NCBI GenBank assembly: GCA_020346225.1 | Contig: CP070777.1 | Location: forward strand, 2,186,406-2,222,737 | Source: Candidatus Zixiibacteriota bacterium | GTDB taxonomy: Bacteria > Zixibacteria > MSB-5A5 > GN15 > FEB-12 | DNA: 36,332 nucleotides | Direction: 5' to 3' | In this document: positions 1 to 9,078 of the stretch, in pieces | Numbering within the stretch: the first letter of the stretch is position 1 | Layout: every line of letters starts with the position of its first letter | Translations under genes and position numbers: made by a program | The notes under the pieces: generated by a model | Seen by the model: only the letters and a program-made list of their open reading frames with translations | Told to the model about the DNA's origin: nothing | The model's database searches: none

Positions 1-141
1 CCCATGTTTTGCGACCCGGACGCGGGTGACTTCGGCCTTCAGGGCGACTCTCCCTGCGTTGGCGCCAACAACAGCTGTGGTGAGTTGATCGGTGCCATGG
101 ATACCGGCTGCGGAATCGCTGCTCGTCCTACCCCGAGCTGA
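1..141 (+). CDS. C-terminal end of an exported repeat-type protein (partial)
   Basis: The first 141 bases read as 46 sense codons and a TGA in frame 1, entering from outside the window. The peptide is rich in Cys, Gly, Asp and Asn and ends with a CGELIGAMDTGCG-like stretch followed by a short tail. Such Cys-containing ends are, to my knowledge, seen on secreted beta-helix or repeat proteins of FCB-group bacteria; that family link is recall, not demonstrated here. The function cannot be told from this fragment. The following gene starts 137 bases downstream on the same strand. Confidence 0.5.
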   Translation, partial: PMFCDPDAGDFGLQGDSPCVGANNSCGELIGAMDTGCGIAARPTPS

Positions 142-278
142 AACCGACCGCGATTTTAGTGGATTTTGTCGCCGGAGCGCGCGTAATTGGCCTGTGTTGC
201 GCGCGCTACCGCAAGGCGGACGAGCACCAGAGACAGGCAAAACCCTATGGAAATCCAGTTGATGAAAGGGAGCATCCT

Positions 279-1340
279 ATGACTATATCAAGGAAGACGG
301 TAATAGCGGCAATGATGGTTCTTCTGACAGGCGCCGTCGTTGGCGAAGCCGGCGAGACCACAGTGGGTGGTACCCTGTTTGCCCACTGGAAGATGGACTT
401 GACCGAAGCAGCCGGTGCGAGCGAGTTCGGCCTGAGCCGTGCTTACGTTACCGTCAAATCAAAGCTGTCCGAGCGTACTTCGGCTAGAATCACGGCTGAT
501 TTGCGAGAGGCCGACGGTTTCGACGGCTATTCAATCGTTCTCAAGTACGGCTACCTTGACTGGAAGCCGGGTTTCGGCAAAGGCGTTTACAGGTTCCGCT
601 TTGGCCTGCAACCGACTCTTTATATCGACGAGATGAACAAGCTGTGGGGACGGCGGTATCTTATGAAGACTGTTGGCGACCTTCGCGGGTTTCTCACAAC
701 GTCGGACCTGGGAGTCGGAGCCATGCTGGATCTCGGTGAGAAAGGGCGGGCCGGTCACGTGGCTCTCAACATCTGGAACGGGACATCGTACACGGATATC
801 GAGGAGCGCAACCGGCGGAAAGACCTGAGCGTCTTCGCCCGTTTTGCCCCGCTCAGAGGTCGCCCGGACCTCGAGCGTTCGGCCATCCAGGGTCAGGTTT
901 ACGTTGGAGCGCTGAATGTCGCCCCCGGAGAAGGTGAGGAAATCTCCGACTACGACCACAGCCTGTTTTCCATAGGCGGACTTCTGGCCTACCGACGTAC
1001 TCTGGATATAGGGGTCGATGTGAACTTTTACCGCGAGGGTCAGGGCCCCGGCGCCGACGATTTGAAGCAGACCGGCCACTCATTCTTCCTGACGCTGTAT
1101 CTTAGTGATCTTGTGGCCGCTGATTCGCCGCTGAGAACGCTCAACTTTTTCGGGCGCGTGGACATGTATGATCCCGATGCTTATGCTGATGATGACGGTG
1201 AGACGACAGTAGTCGCAGGTGTGGAGTGTGTGCCGGTCAGCGGCTTCAAAGCATCGTTAAACTGGCGCAGCACGAGTTTTCAGGCGGATGACAGGGACTC
1301 GGCGAAGTTCATGTACCTTAACACGCTGGTTGCTTTCTGA
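279..1340 (+). CDS. Porin-like outer-membrane beta-barrel protein
   Basis: A 353-residue protein that probably forms an outer-membrane beta-barrel pore. The start was set at the ATG at 279, because an AAAGGGAG ribosome-binding site lies 8 bases upstream and the protein then opens with a signal peptide (MTISRKTVIAAMMVLLTGAVVG, cleaved near GEA). The frame is open 120 bases further upstream, but that part is Arg/Cys-rich and lacks a signal. The mature part alternates hydrophobic and polar residues with many aromatic strand ends (KYGYLDWKPGF, RFRFGLQPTLYIDEMN) and ends in Phe, as expected for BAM-assembled barrels. The pattern recalls phosphate-selective porin O/P-type proteins, but substrate cannot be inferred. 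It converges with the hydrogenase operon, with only 17 bases between stops and no clear terminator. Confidence 0.75.
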   Translation: MTISRKTVIAAMMVLLTGAVVGEAGETTVGGTLFAHWKMDLTEAAGASEFGLSRAYVTVKSKLSERTSARITADLREADGFDGYSIVLKYGYLDWKPGFGKGVYRFRFGLQPTLYIDEMNKLWGRRYLMKTVGDLRGFLTTSDLGVGAMLDLGEKGRAGHVALNIWNGTSYTDIEERNRRKDLSVFARFAPLRGRPDLERSAIQGQVYVGALNVAPGEGEEISDYDHSLFSIGGLLAYRRTLDIGVDVNFYREGQGPGADDLKQTGHSFFLTLYLSDLVAADSPLRTLNFFGRVDMYDPDAYADDDGETTVVAGVECVPVSGFKASLNWRSTSFQADDRDSAKFMYLNTLVAF

Positions 1341-1357
1341 GCGCGGAGCAAGAGCAG

Positions 1358-1858
1358 CTAGTCTGGCGGCATCTTCGCCATAGCGTCCCGGAGCGACTGA
1401 AGTTCTTCTACTATCAACTCTACGAGCCGGTGAGCGGCTGCCTTGACTTCGGGGCTCAGGGTGACGCCGTGTTGGAAATTGCCGCCCTCGATGCCGTAGA
1501 CTATCAGCGACTTCGGCCCGGAGCCCTGAGTTTCAGCCAGCCGGATAGCTTCGGGCAGTCCCAAGGTATGCGACGAGTGACGACTCCAACCGGTCGGCAG
1601 TTCGTCCCGGGCCGTATCTATTCGGTGGATCAGCCCCGGGGCGGAAGAAGACTTCGCCGCGTCCACAACGATGACTCTCTCGTAACCCTGCCAGCAATGA
1701 AGCAGGTAGGTTCCTTCGCCGGAACCCTCTTTCACGACGACATCGGGTAGCTTGAGCTTCAGCAGTTGCCTGGCCACGTAAAGTCCCGCGCCGTCATCGC
1801 TGCGGAACTCGTTCCCTATCCCGATTATGAGGCAACATTTGCGGACAACATTCATCAT
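1358..1858 (-). CDS. [NiFe] hydrogenase maturation endopeptidase (HycI/HybD family)
   Basis: A 166-residue protease of the family that removes the C-terminal peptide from a [NiFe] hydrogenase large subunit after nickel insertion. Visible family marks are [13 protein letters not shown] near the N-terminus (the acidic residue at the HybD Glu16 position is Asp here), the VIVVDA motif with the second acidic nickel ligand, and [10 protein letters not shown] with the His ligand. The start overlaps the stop of the large-subunit gene in an ATGATGA arrangement, so either of two adjacent ATGs (1858 or 1855) may be used. It is the last gene of the operon and its obvious substrate is the neighbouring large subunit, whose C-terminus retains a cleavable extension after its final His. 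Confidence 0.9.
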   Translation of the reverse strand: MMNVVRKCCLIIGIGNEFRSDDGAGLYVARQLLKLKLPDVVVKEGSGEGTYLLHCWQGYERVIVVDAAKSSSAPGLIHRIDTARDELPTGWSRHSSHTLGLPEAIRLAETQGSGPKSLIVYGIEGGNFQHGVTLSPEVKAAAHRLVELIVEELQSLRDAMAKMPPD

Positions 1859-3150
1859 TCGTGCTCGACTGTCAAATTAAGGAAATGGCAGGAGCAGGAA
1901 ATGCAGGGGTCATAGTTGCGTATTATCTGCTCACACTTCACTGTCAACTCGTCCTGCGGCAGGTTCAGATGTCCCGTCACGAATTGCCGCAGGTCGTTTT
2001 CGATCATTTTTTGATTCTGCGATGTTGGCGGGACGATCTTGGCATCGGTGATGATACCGGCGCCGTCAATTTCGTACCGGTGGTACAGGCTGCCCCGCGG
2101 CGCTTCGGTACACGCACATCCGCGACCGGCGCCGGGCGCGACCTGAAGGCAGAGCCGTCGCGGTGGTTCGTACTTCTCGATGATGGCGAGCGCTTCGTGA
2201 ACGGCATGAAGCGTTTCGACACCCCGGACGATGATGCTTTTGAAGGGATTCCGGCAGGTTCTTTCCAGACCGGCGCCGCCGGCGGCCTGCCGGGCGACAG
2301 GCGACAGCTTGTCGAAATTCAGATTGTAGCGGGCCAGAGGCCCGGTCAGGTAAATGCCGCCGCCGGCCATCACCGAATGAAGCGAGGTAGCATGCTTGAC
2401 CTGTTCTTCCCCAAAGTGCTGTTCGTATTCCCCGACCGCGATATCCAGTCCGCTGCTCGACACCAATCTGCCTCCGCACAGCGGGTACTCGGTGGGATGA
2501 CGCAGAGAAACGAAATTGTAATCCTGTTCGAAATCGGGAAAATCGAGGGAGGCGGCGAATTCAATCAAATCCCGGGCGGCATCCAGAGCCCACTGCAGCT
2601 TTTCGACGAACCCGAGCAAATCAGCAGCCGTCGGGACCCTGTAAAAGCCGCCCACTTTGACGTTGATCGGATGAATCTCGCGGCCGCCGATAAGGCTGAC
2701 CAGCGCATTGCCGATTTTCTTCAGCTGCAGCCCCGTCCTGACAACCTCAGGGTACTCGCGCGCCATCTGGATAGCGTCGTCGTAACCGAGAAAATCAGGG
2801 GCATGCAGAAGACAGATATGCAGGACATGGCTTTCGATCCACTCGCCGCAGTAGATGAGACGGCGCAAATCCCTCAGTGGACCGCCCACCTCGACACCGC
2901 AAGCGTCTTCCATGGCATAGACGGCGCTCATCTGGTAGGCGACCGGGCAAATGCCGCAAATGCGGGCGGTAATGTCCGGAGCCTCGGTGAAATGGCGGCC
3001 GCGAAGGAAAGCCTCAAAGAAGCGCGGCGGCTCGAAAATATTGAACTTAACGTCGCTCAGTTTTCCGTTCCTGACCTTGACCAGCAGGCCGCCTTCGCCT
3101 TCCACCCGGGTCAGGTAATCGACGTTTATCGTTTTATTCTTCTCTTTCAT
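1855..3150 (-). CDS. hydA: Group 3b-type [NiFe] hydrogenase large (alpha) subunit, HydA-like
   Basis: Catalytic subunit holding the NiFe(CN)2CO centre of a cytoplasmic NAD(P)-linked hydrogenase; 431 residues. Nickel-binding motif L1 is RICGICPVA (Cys65, Cys68). The C-terminal motif is DPCISCSCH (Cys416, Cys419, His422) followed by a nine-residue tail FLNLTVEHE, which the downstream maturation protease should cut off after His422. The start was placed at the ATG at 3150 ([21 protein letters not shown]), preceded by a GAGAGAG ribosome site. A longer frame to 3219 would overlap the small-subunit gene deeply and adds nothing family-like. It overlaps the end of the small-subunit gene by 17 bases. 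The subunit set (FAD/NAD(P) plus Fe-S partners) points to group 3b (sulfhydrogenase/NADP-hydrogenase) rather than a membrane uptake enzyme. Confidence 0.93.
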   Translation of the reverse strand: MKEKNKTINVDYLTRVEGEGGLLVKVRNGKLSDVKFNIFEPPRFFEAFLRGRHFTEAPDITARICGICPVAYQMSAVYAMEDACGVEVGGPLRDLRRLIYCGEWIESHVLHICLLHAPDFLGYDDAIQMAREYPEVVRTGLQLKKIGNALVSLIGGREIHPINVKVGGFYRVPTAADLLGFVEKLQWALDAARDLIEFAASLDFPDFEQDYNFVSLRHPTEYPLCGGRLVSSSGLDIAVGEYEQHFGEEQVKHATSLHSVMAGGGIYLTGPLARYNLNFDKLSPVARQAAGGAGLERTCRNPFKSIIVRGVETLHAVHEALAIIEKYEPPRRLCLQVAPGAGRGCACTEAPRGSLYHRYEIDGAGIITDAKIVPPTSQNQKMIENDLRQFVTGHLNLPQDELTVKCEQIIRNYDPCISCSCHFLNLTVEHE

Positions 3151-3919
3151 GTATCGTGCTCTCTCGGCGGTATTCGTCCGCCTCTGCATTATAGCTGCGG
3201 AAGGCGCGCACCAGCTCATCGCCGGTTATACCCATCTGTTTAAGCCGCTGGGCCAGGGCCTCGGTGTTTGGGGTTTCCATCGGCCCGTAGCAACTGTAGC
3301 AGGCACGGTGGAAGGCAGGGCAGATGGCCCCGCACCCGGCGTGCGTGACCGGACCGAGGCACGGCAATCCCCGGGCGACCATGACGCAGGCCACACCGCG
3401 CAACTTGCACTCTATACATACACTGTGAGATGATATGAGAGGTTTGCGACGGTTCAAAAAGGCGCTGATGACCTCCAGCAGCTGGCGCTTATTTACCGGG
3501 CAGCCCCGCAGTTCAAAGTCGACCGGAACGTGGTCACTGATGGGCGTCGAATTCTGCAGGGTGCTGATGTATTTCGGGTTGGCATAAATCGCCGATACAA
3601 ATTGTCTCGTGTCGGCGAAATTGCGCAGGGCCTGTATACCCCCAGCCGTAGCGCAGGCACCGATACTGACCAGGTACCTGGAGTTGCGGCGGATCTTGTG
3701 GATGCGCTCGGCGTCGTGCGGTGTCGTGATGGAACCCTCGACCAGAGAAATCCGGTAAGGCCCCTTGACGACGGCCCGGGATACTTCCGGGAAACTGGCA
3801 ATCTGAACCGCATCCGCGACCGCCAGCAACTCATCCTCGCAGTCAAGAAGACTCAACTGGCAGCCGTCGCAAGAAGCGAATTTCCACACCGCCAGTTTTG
3901 CTTTCTTTTCTCCCGGCAT
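3134..3919 (-). CDS. hydD: [NiFe] hydrogenase small (delta) subunit, HydD-like
   Basis: Fe-S electron-transfer subunit that pairs with the large subunit; 261 residues and no Tat signal, so cytoplasmic. The proximal [4Fe-4S] ligands are CDGC (Cys17, Cys20), Cys89 in IGACAT and Cys140 in RGCP, the standard small-subunit pattern. A second Cys-rich half (Cys168, 171, 178, 187, 196, 200, 207, 210) can bind two more clusters, as in group 3 enzymes. The ATG at 3919 lies one base past the stop of the upstream FAD subunit, and the gene runs 17 bases into the large subunit, so translation is probably coupled across all three. Confidence 0.92.
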   Translation of the reverse strand: MPGEKKAKLAVWKFASCDGCQLSLLDCEDELLAVADAVQIASFPEVSRAVVKGPYRISLVEGSITTPHDAERIHKIRRNSRYLVSIGACATAGGIQALRNFADTRQFVSAIYANPKYISTLQNSTPISDHVPVDFELRGCPVNKRQLLEVISAFLNRRKPLISSHSVCIECKLRGVACVMVARGLPCLGPVTHAGCGAICPAFHRACYSCYGPMETPNTEALAQRLKQMGITGDELVRAFRSYNAEADEYRRESTIHEREE

Positions 3920-3920
3920 T

Positions 3921-4790
3921 TCAGATCTCCCGCTTGTTGAACAGGTTCTTCAGAGTTTCGTAGCTGAACACGGGACCGTTTTTGCATACGAACTTGGGCC
4001 CGAACTGGCAATGACCGCACAGGCCCACTCCGCATTTCATATTTCGTTCCATGGAAACGTAGATATCGTCGATGTTCATGCCTTTCTTCCTCAGCGCCAT
4101 GACCGCAAAGCGCATCATGACCTCCGGTCCGCAGATCAGGGCTACGGCGTTGAGCGGGTCAAAAGGGGAACGCGGCACCAGAGTTGTGACCACGCCGACA
4201 TTTCCCCACCAGGATTCATCGCCCCGGTCGACGGTTACTTCGACCTCAAGGTCGAAACGAGCCCGCCACTTCTCCAGCTCACGACGGTAGAGGATGTCGG
4301 CCGGCGTGCGGGCACCGTAGAGCAGCACAATCCTGCCGTACTTCTTGCGGTGAGCCAGCAGGTGATATAGAGCCGGCCGGAGCGGTGCCAGCCCGATGCC
4401 GCCGGCTATGACAACGATATCATTCCCCTCGGCCTCGTCCACCGGCCAGCCTTTTCCGAAAGGCCCCCGTATGCCCACCATATCTCCTGTTTTTAACCGG
4501 TGAAGCGCGCCGGTGACCGGCCCTACCACCCGGGTTGTGTGCACCAGAAACTGAGGTTTGGCCGGATCACCGCTAATGGACAGGGGAACCTCGCCGACCC
4601 CGAAGACATAGAGCATATTGAACTGACCGGGTTCAAAGTGCAGACCATTCCGGTCGCTCCCGGATTTCAGCCTGAGCGTGAAGGTGTCGGCGGTGTCCCG
4701 TTCGATTCGCCTGATGACAAACGGCCGGGGAGCGATCATTCCGGAAATTCCGCCGGTGTCCACCAGATCTTTTTCAGGTAGTCCCGCCAT
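3921..4790 (-). CDS. hydG: Hydrogenase FAD/NAD(P)-binding subunit, HydG-like
   Basis: Diaphorase-type subunit that passes electrons between NAD(P)H and the Fe-S chain; 289 residues of the ferredoxin-NADP reductase/dihydroorotate dehydrogenase electron-transfer fold. FAD-domain features include [23 protein letters not shown], followed by the nucleotide motif GGIGLAP (130-136) and CGPE (220-223). The C-terminal [2Fe-2S] site is Cys253, Cys258, Cys261 and Cys269 (CGVGLCGHC...C). The ATG at 4790 overlaps the preceding gene by 17 bases. A second ATG at 4739, with GGCGGAA upstream and no overlap, would remove 17 residues and is also plausible since the conserved fold begins after it. Gene order and motifs match sulfhydrogenase gamma subunits. 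Confidence 0.9.
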   Translation of the reverse strand: MAGLPEKDLVDTGGISGMIAPRPFVIRRIERDTADTFTLRLKSGSDRNGLHFEPGQFNMLYVFGVGEVPLSISGDPAKPQFLVHTTRVVGPVTGALHRLKTGDMVGIRGPFGKGWPVDEAEGNDIVVIAGGIGLAPLRPALYHLLAHRKKYGRIVLLYGARTPADILYRRELEKWRARFDLEVEVTVDRGDESWWGNVGVVTTLVPRSPFDPLNAVALICGPEVMMRFAVMALRKKGMNIDDIYVSMERNMKCGVGLCGHCQFGPKFVCKNGPVFSYETLKNLFNKREI

Positions 4791-5241
4791 AAATGTCCAG
4801 AAGTTGCAGCCTCAGGGCCAGCAGCTCATCTTCCATAACGTGAGCGAAGCGCTTCATTATTTCGTATCCCAGTTGGTAGTCTTCGTTGCACTTCTCCCTC
4901 ATGCAGGTTCCGTCGAGAACGATGGCCCTGGTGAGTTCCACCGCCCGGCAGTCGAAGTGCCGGAAATACGGAGGGATGAGCCACGACCATCCCACCACGT
5001 CGCCCGCCTTGAGCGTCTGCACTACGATACCGCCTTTGTGCGGCCGAAAGACTTCCAGCGCCAGCTTGCCGTGACGGATAAAATAAAACTCGTTCGCTTC
5101 ATCGCCTTCCCTGAAGATGTACTGCCCTTCATCGAAGCGCACGTTGGAGGCACACCCGACCAGCAATTCAATGTGTCTTTCGGCCATGCCCTGAAGGAAG
5201 GGATGTTCGGCTAGGTATGGTTTTAACGTCTGCATACTCAT
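4774..5241 (-). CDS. Cyclic-nucleotide-binding-fold protein inside the hydrogenase operon, no HTH
   Basis: A 155-residue protein consisting almost only of a CRP-like cNMP-binding beta-roll ([27 protein letters not shown]..., [15 protein letters not shown]...) with a short helical C-terminus. No helix-turn-helix follows, so it should not be a DNA-binding regulator by itself. The phosphate-binding cassette of true cAMP receptors (GExxxxxRSA) is replaced by [17 protein letters not shown], so ligand binding may be lost or altered. It starts in an ATGA overlap with the Fe-S subunit gene behind GGAGGA and overlaps the FAD subunit gene, so it is a built-in operon member. An allosteric or assembly role for the hydrogenase is an inference from position. 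Confidence 0.85.
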   Translation of the reverse strand: MSMQTLKPYLAEHPFLQGMAERHIELLVGCASNVRFDEGQYIFREGDEANEFYFIRHGKLALEVFRPHKGGIVVQTLKAGDVVGWSWLIPPYFRHFDCRAVELTRAIVLDGTCMREKCNEDYQLGYEIMKRFAHVMEDELLALRLQLLDIYGGTT

Positions 5242-6407
5242 ATATTACTCTCCTCCGTGACTGTGGCTTGTGCCGGATCGTGTTCGCGAATTGCGCATAC
5301 TTCTTCGGTTATATCGATGCCTACCGGGCACCAGGTGATGCAGCGGCCGCAGCCGACGCAGCCGGAACTGCCGAACTGGTCGTGCCAGGCGGCCAGCTTG
5401 TGTGTCAACCACTGCCGGTAACGTGATTTGGCTGAGGGCCGGACGGAGCCTCCGTGGATGTACGAGAAGTCCATGGTGAAACATGAATCCCAGCGCCGCT
5501 CCCGCCTGGCCCTGTGAGCTTCTAGATCCGTGGTATCCTCGGTGGCGAAGCAGAAGCAGGTGGGGCACACCAGGGTGCAGTTGGCGCAGGTGAGACAGCG
5601 TTTACCGACGCGGTCCCAGTAGACGTTTTCTATGTTCCGGTACAGGAGCTCCCGCAGGTCAGCGGTGTCGAGAGACCGACCCATTCTGCCGGCGGCACGG
5701 CTCAACAATTCATCGGCTCGACTCTGGATTTCGTTCGAAGCCCTTTCAGCCGTCAGTTTCGACATTGCGCTGAGGCCGGCTTCACTGCCGGTATCGACGA
5801 GCAGCCGGTGCCCGCTATCGTCGACTACCTCGGTCAATACAATATCATAGCCGTGGCGGGCGCGCGGTCCTGTGCCCATCGAGGCACAAAAACAGGTGCC
5901 TCCCGGCTCGGTGCAGTTAACGGCTATAATGAATGTGTTTTCTCGCTGACGCCGGTAGTATTCGTCGGAGAATTCACCGCCGGTCAGCACCCGGTCCAGA
6001 ATCTCAATGGCCGCCAGTTCGCAGGGACGGACGCCCACAAATGCCAGCTTCGGCGGCTCGGGCTGTTTCTGCTTTAGTTCAAAGGCCCGCTTATTTCGAG
6101 CAGCTTGCCACAACTCGAGCCGGGGAGGATAGAGATATTTCTTCCACGACTGTGGGCCGACCACGTACCCGAAAAGAGCGCTATTCGGCATCCTTTCGAG
6201 GTGATAGGCGGCTGCGTCCTGTCGGTCGGTCCAGCCGACCGGCAGGTCGGTCGGGCCGGCAATTTCGTCAAGGATTATAACGTCGTCGCGGACGGTCGGT
6301 CCTATTATGCGGTACCCTGATTCGCTCAGGCCGGCAAAGAACTGCGCCAGTTGAGCCGTGCTGATAACGGCCGGTTCGTGGAGACTGCGGCGTGCCTTGT
6401 TAGTCAC
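5238..6407 (-). CDS. hydB: Hydrogenase 4Fe-4S (beta) subunit, HydB-like
   Basis: Electron-transfer subunit of the group 3b hydrogenase; about 389 residues. Two ferredoxin-like Cys clusters lie in the C-terminal half: [16 protein letters not shown] (about 271-288) and [16 protein letters not shown] (about 349-364). Upstream are the family motifs GVRPCELAA and [15 protein letters not shown]. Of two in-frame GTG codons (6413 and 6407), the inner one is preferred because AGGGGGG lies five bases upstream of it, whereas the outer GTG falls inside that G run. It is the first gene of the operon; its stop overlaps the ATG of the cNMP-fold gene. Confidence 0.9.
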   Translation of the reverse strand: MTNKARRSLHEPAVISTAQLAQFFAGLSESGYRIIGPTVRDDVIILDEIAGPTDLPVGWTDRQDAAAYHLERMPNSALFGYVVGPQSWKKYLYPPRLELWQAARNKRAFELKQKQPEPPKLAFVGVRPCELAAIEILDRVLTGGEFSDEYYRRQRENTFIIAVNCTEPGGTCFCASMGTGPRARHGYDIVLTEVVDDSGHRLLVDTGSEAGLSAMSKLTAERASNEIQSRADELLSRAAGRMGRSLDTADLRELLYRNIENVYWDRVGKRCLTCANCTLVCPTCFCFATEDTTDLEAHRARRERRWDSCFTMDFSYIHGGSVRPSAKSRYRQWLTHKLAAWHDQFGSSGCVGCGRCITWCPVGIDITEEVCAIREHDPAQATVTEESNI

Positions 6408-6734
6408 TATCACCCCCCTGAAACCGACATCGTGAGCACCTAACCGGTTTCGGAGTATCTCTCAATAAGTTGGGGACCCGCGCCCTTGCGACCATAGCCA
6501 ACCTCTCGTGAAAGGCTCCATAGGTAATTTAGCCACATCTTGCCATGAATGTCAAGCGGATTTTGAGAAAAAATTCACAAAATGGCCAGAGGCGCCATCC
6601 TGTATAGTGCTTATAAATGGCCGCTTATGGCGACCGGGGTCGGCCGGCTATCTGGTAAAAATGGGTACTTCTTGGCCGATGTCTCTATGGTCAACATTTT
6701 TCAACTTTTCATCGGCGGAAATGTAGAAAGATAG
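6408..6734. other. Intergenic region between hydrogenase operon and glycosyltransferase genes
   Basis: About 330 bases, visibly more AT-rich than its neighbours. I see no convincing protein-coding frame. It contains the minus-strand promoter candidate for the hydrogenase operon (6526-6555). It also holds A/T tracts (6568-6580) and a TCAAC-ATTTT-TCAAC direct repeat near 6692-6706 that could be regulatory. No FNR-type TTGAT-N4-ATCAA box was found by eye. Confidence 0.4.
6526..6555 (-). promoter_or_regulatory. Candidate sigma70-type promoter of the hydrogenase operon
   Basis: Read on the minus strand there is a perfect TTGACA at 6555-6550, an 18-base spacer, and TAAATT (4 of 6 to the -10 consensus) at 6531-6526. 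It points toward the hydB-like start at 6407, leaving a leader of roughly 110 bases. It is the best match in the gap, but the spacer is at the long end and the -10 is weak. Confidence 0.4.
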
Positions 6735-6848
6735 AGTCGAGGCGATATAGGTACTGTAAAGGAGAATGTCATCGTTCGCGGCAAGCCACATCAGCTTTCA
6801 TGGTCGGCTCCGCATGCGGGCGCAAGTGCCTGCGATTTCGCAGACAGC

Positions 6849-7910
6849 GTGCTGCTTGCTTTACCGGACCATCTTTCATCCCGACCTGAATACGAAAGGT
6901 TCGAGAACTTGCCTGCTGACAATGGAGAGGGTGAGTGGGCCCGCGAAATTTTGTCATTCGACACCGTAAATCTTCCGTCGTTTGCAGCTCGCCGGCGTAA
7001 CCATGGTATACTGTATCGCTGCCTGGTTTCAACTGTGTACTTCCGTATTCTGATTCGCAGACTGCCTCGGTTCCGCGTCCTTCATGTAGTCTATCCGGTG
7101 GGGATATCGCCACTTGCCTGGCCGCTTCTGATGGTTCTGGCGGGGAAGTTCTTCGGTCTGAAAGTCGTTCTTGATTATCCGGGGCCGCTTACGCTCAGTC
7201 GTCTGCGAGGGAAAAGCCTTCTGGTGCAGAAGTTCTGGCATCTTTCCGACCGCGTGCTGGTGCCTTCGCGATATCAGCAGCAACTGGTCAACATGCTGGG
7301 CGGTCGAGCAAGTTGCGTGCATCATCCTGCAGTGTGCGGCCGGATCAGCCCTCGCACAATCGACCGGGTTCAACCGAAGCTGCTGGTAGTGGCCGATCTG
7401 GAAGAGGAAAACAACATCGCCTGTCTCATTAGAGCCTATAAACTGGTGAAGCAGAAATATCCCCGGACGGAGCTGGCCGTCATAGGCTCCGGTTCGCAAC
7501 GGACCGGCCTGGAACGCCTGCTCGGGGCCGATACGCGTTCCGGCGTTACGTTCGTTTCACGCGGTGACCGGCCGGAGCGACATCGCTGGTTCGCCGCCTG
7601 CGACCTCTATGTAAACTGCAGCACGGTTGACTGTCTTACCGGTGCCACTCTGGAGGCGATGGCGCACGGCCTGCCGGTTTTGACAACTCCGCTGGGCAGT
7701 GACCTGACCGCTTTTCGCGACCATGACAACATCATCAGTTTTTCCTATAACAACCACGGTGCCCTGGCCGATCGAATTATCGAACTGGTTGAAGAACCCG
7801 GCCTGGTGCAGTCGCTATCTCGAAGGGCAAGGGAAACGGCGCAGCTTCTGGAGCGGCAAATGGCACCACTGCAGTGTCGTGACTTGTATCGGAGCCTGAC
7901 TGCCGACTGA
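6849..7910 (+). CDS. GT4-like glycosyltransferase
   Basis: Retaining glycosyltransferase of the GT-B fold (glycosyltransferase family 4/group 1), 353 residues from the GTG at 6849, expected to act at the cytoplasmic membrane on a polysaccharide or glycolipid. The N-terminal half has hydrophobic helices (ISPLAWPLLMVLAG) and ends with DYPGPLTLSRL. The C-terminal donor domain shows LLVVADLEEENNIACLIRAY, AVIGSGSQR and CDLYVNCSTVDCLTGATLEAMAHGLPVL. The usual E-x7-E signature reads D-x7-E. The 5' end is uncertain: the GTG has no ribosome site, the frame stays open back to 6735, and AAAGGAG at 6758-6764 sits six bases before an in-frame ATC at 6771. A second glycosyltransferase follows 123 bases downstream on the same strand. 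Confidence 0.8.
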   Translation: MLLALPDHLSSRPEYERFENLPADNGEGEWAREILSFDTVNLPSFAARRRNHGILYRCLVSTVYFRILIRRLPRFRVLHVVYPVGISPLAWPLLMVLAGKFFGLKVVLDYPGPLTLSRLRGKSLLVQKFWHLSDRVLVPSRYQQQLVNMLGGRASCVHHPAVCGRISPRTIDRVQPKLLVVADLEEENNIACLIRAYKLVKQKYPRTELAVIGSGSQRTGLERLLGADTRSGVTFVSRGDRPERHRWFAACDLYVNCSTVDCLTGATLEAMAHGLPVLTTPLGSDLTAFRDHDNIISFSYNNHGALADRIIELVEEPGLVQSLSRRARETAQLLERQMAPLQCRDLYRSLTAD

Positions 7911-8033
7911 TAGCCGACGGTATTCTCCTGTCCGTTTTTTGTTGTACTCTCGTGCCGCCAGCTGGTATTTTTCCTGCAAGACCACCGGTTCCTACGACGG
8001 GGGCCAAAAACGACCTGAAGCGTGCTGCAGGTA

Positions 8034-9062
8034 ATGGAAAAACGCGACCACAGGTATCATCTGACGATAATTATTCCGGTCCGAAACGAGGAGAAATTCC
8101 TGGGCCAGACACTGGACCAGATTTACCTCCAGGACTACCCCATGGACCGGCTGGAGGTGGTAGTGGTCGACGGCGGCTCCACCGACCGGTCGCGTCACGT
8201 GGCCGAGGCTTTCAAAAGCCGTTTCGGGGCGCTCAAATTGCTCGACAATCCCCGGCAACTGACGTCGGCGGGCATAAATATCGGAATAAAGAATTCCACG
8301 GCGCCCTTCGTGTTTATCCTGCACGCGCGCACGTTTATTCCAAGCAAGAATCTTGTGAAGGACATCATCGAAATTTTCGAGGGGAGCGGGGCTGATTGCC
8401 TGTGCCGGCCGCGCCCCCTGACTCCCCCGGATATCAATGAGTTCGAGATGGCCGTGGCGTTGTGTCGTGGCTCGGCTCTGGGGCATAACCCGGGTTCCGA
8501 AGCGTACAGCGACTATGAGGGTTTTATCGACCCAACCTCGGCGGGGTCGATCTATCGCCGTGAAGTATTTGACCGGGTGGGCTTATTCGACGAGGAGTTT
8601 GACACCTGCAGTGATGTTGATTTCAACTACCGTGTGAAGGCGGCCGGGCTCAAATCTTATATTTCCCCGAAACTCCGGGTTTTCCTGTATCCCCGTTCGA
8701 CCATTCAGGCCCTGTGGCGGCACATGAGGCGACTGGGCGCCGGCCGATTCAAGTTTACGCAGAAGCACCAGATCTTTTCGCCCATCCAGTGGCTGGCCGG
8801 AGGCGGCGTGCTGGCCTTCGGTTTTCTGATCCTGCTGGCCCTGGTATCGCAGCCGTTTTACGTCGTGCTGAAGAACCTGGTGGCTCTGTATGTTTTGGCG
8901 ATTGTTGGCTTCTCGCTCTGGCTGTATATGAAGGAGCGACGCCTGGCCTGTTTGCTTTACGGGCCGGTGATATTCCCGGCCATTCACTTCGGGCTGGGAC
9001 TGGGATTTCTCAGGGCGATGCTGGAGAAGTTCAGAACCAAGCCCCAATCGGATCAGGACTGA
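8034..9062 (+). CDS. Family 2 glycosyltransferase with C-terminal membrane segments
   Basis: An inverting GT-A glycosyltransferase of the kind that extends exopolysaccharides (ExoA-like), about 342 residues. It opens with the family hallmark YHLTIIIPVRNEEKFLGQTL and has VVVDGGSTDRS as the nucleotide-sugar aspartate region. SAGSIYRREVFDRVGLFDE and CSDVDFNYRVKAAG correspond to the acceptor and ED-type catalytic region. Two or three hydrophobic segments near the C-terminus (GGGVLAFGFLILLALVSQPF, LVALYVLAIVGFSLWLYM, LLYGPVIFPAIHFGLGLGF) should anchor it in the inner membrane. The ATG at 8034 places the conserved fold close to the N-terminus; a GTG at 8022 is an alternative start. Its stop is 16 bases before the nuclease gene. 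Confidence 0.88.
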   Translation: MEKRDHRYHLTIIIPVRNEEKFLGQTLDQIYLQDYPMDRLEVVVVDGGSTDRSRHVAEAFKSRFGALKLLDNPRQLTSAGINIGIKNSTAPFVFILHARTFIPSKNLVKDIIEIFEGSGADCLCRPRPLTPPDINEFEMAVALCRGSALGHNPGSEAYSDYEGFIDPTSAGSIYRREVFDRVGLFDEEFDTCSDVDFNYRVKAAGLKSYISPKLRVFLYPRSTIQALWRHMRRLGAGRFKFTQKHQIFSPIQWLAGGGVLAFGFLILLALVSQPFYVVLKNLVALYVLAIVGFSLWLYMKERRLACLLYGPVIFPAIHFGLGLGFLRAMLEKFRTKPQSDQD

Positions 9063-9078
9063 GGGACTGAAGACAGTC

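Noticed and set aside
1861-3243. 460-codon open frame on the plus strand
   Set aside because: It lies opposite the hydrogenase large-subunit gene, which has all family motifs; the frame is a by-product of GC-rich codon use and shows no protein-like pattern.
4774-5241. CRP/FNR transcription factor controlling the hydrogenase operon
   Set aside because: The protein ends after the nucleotide-binding fold; no helix-turn-helix is present.
6766-6969. ATG with AAAGGAG upstream opening a 67-codon frame
   Set aside because: The ribosome site is only one base from the ATG, and most of the frame overlaps the better-supported glycosyltransferase frame.
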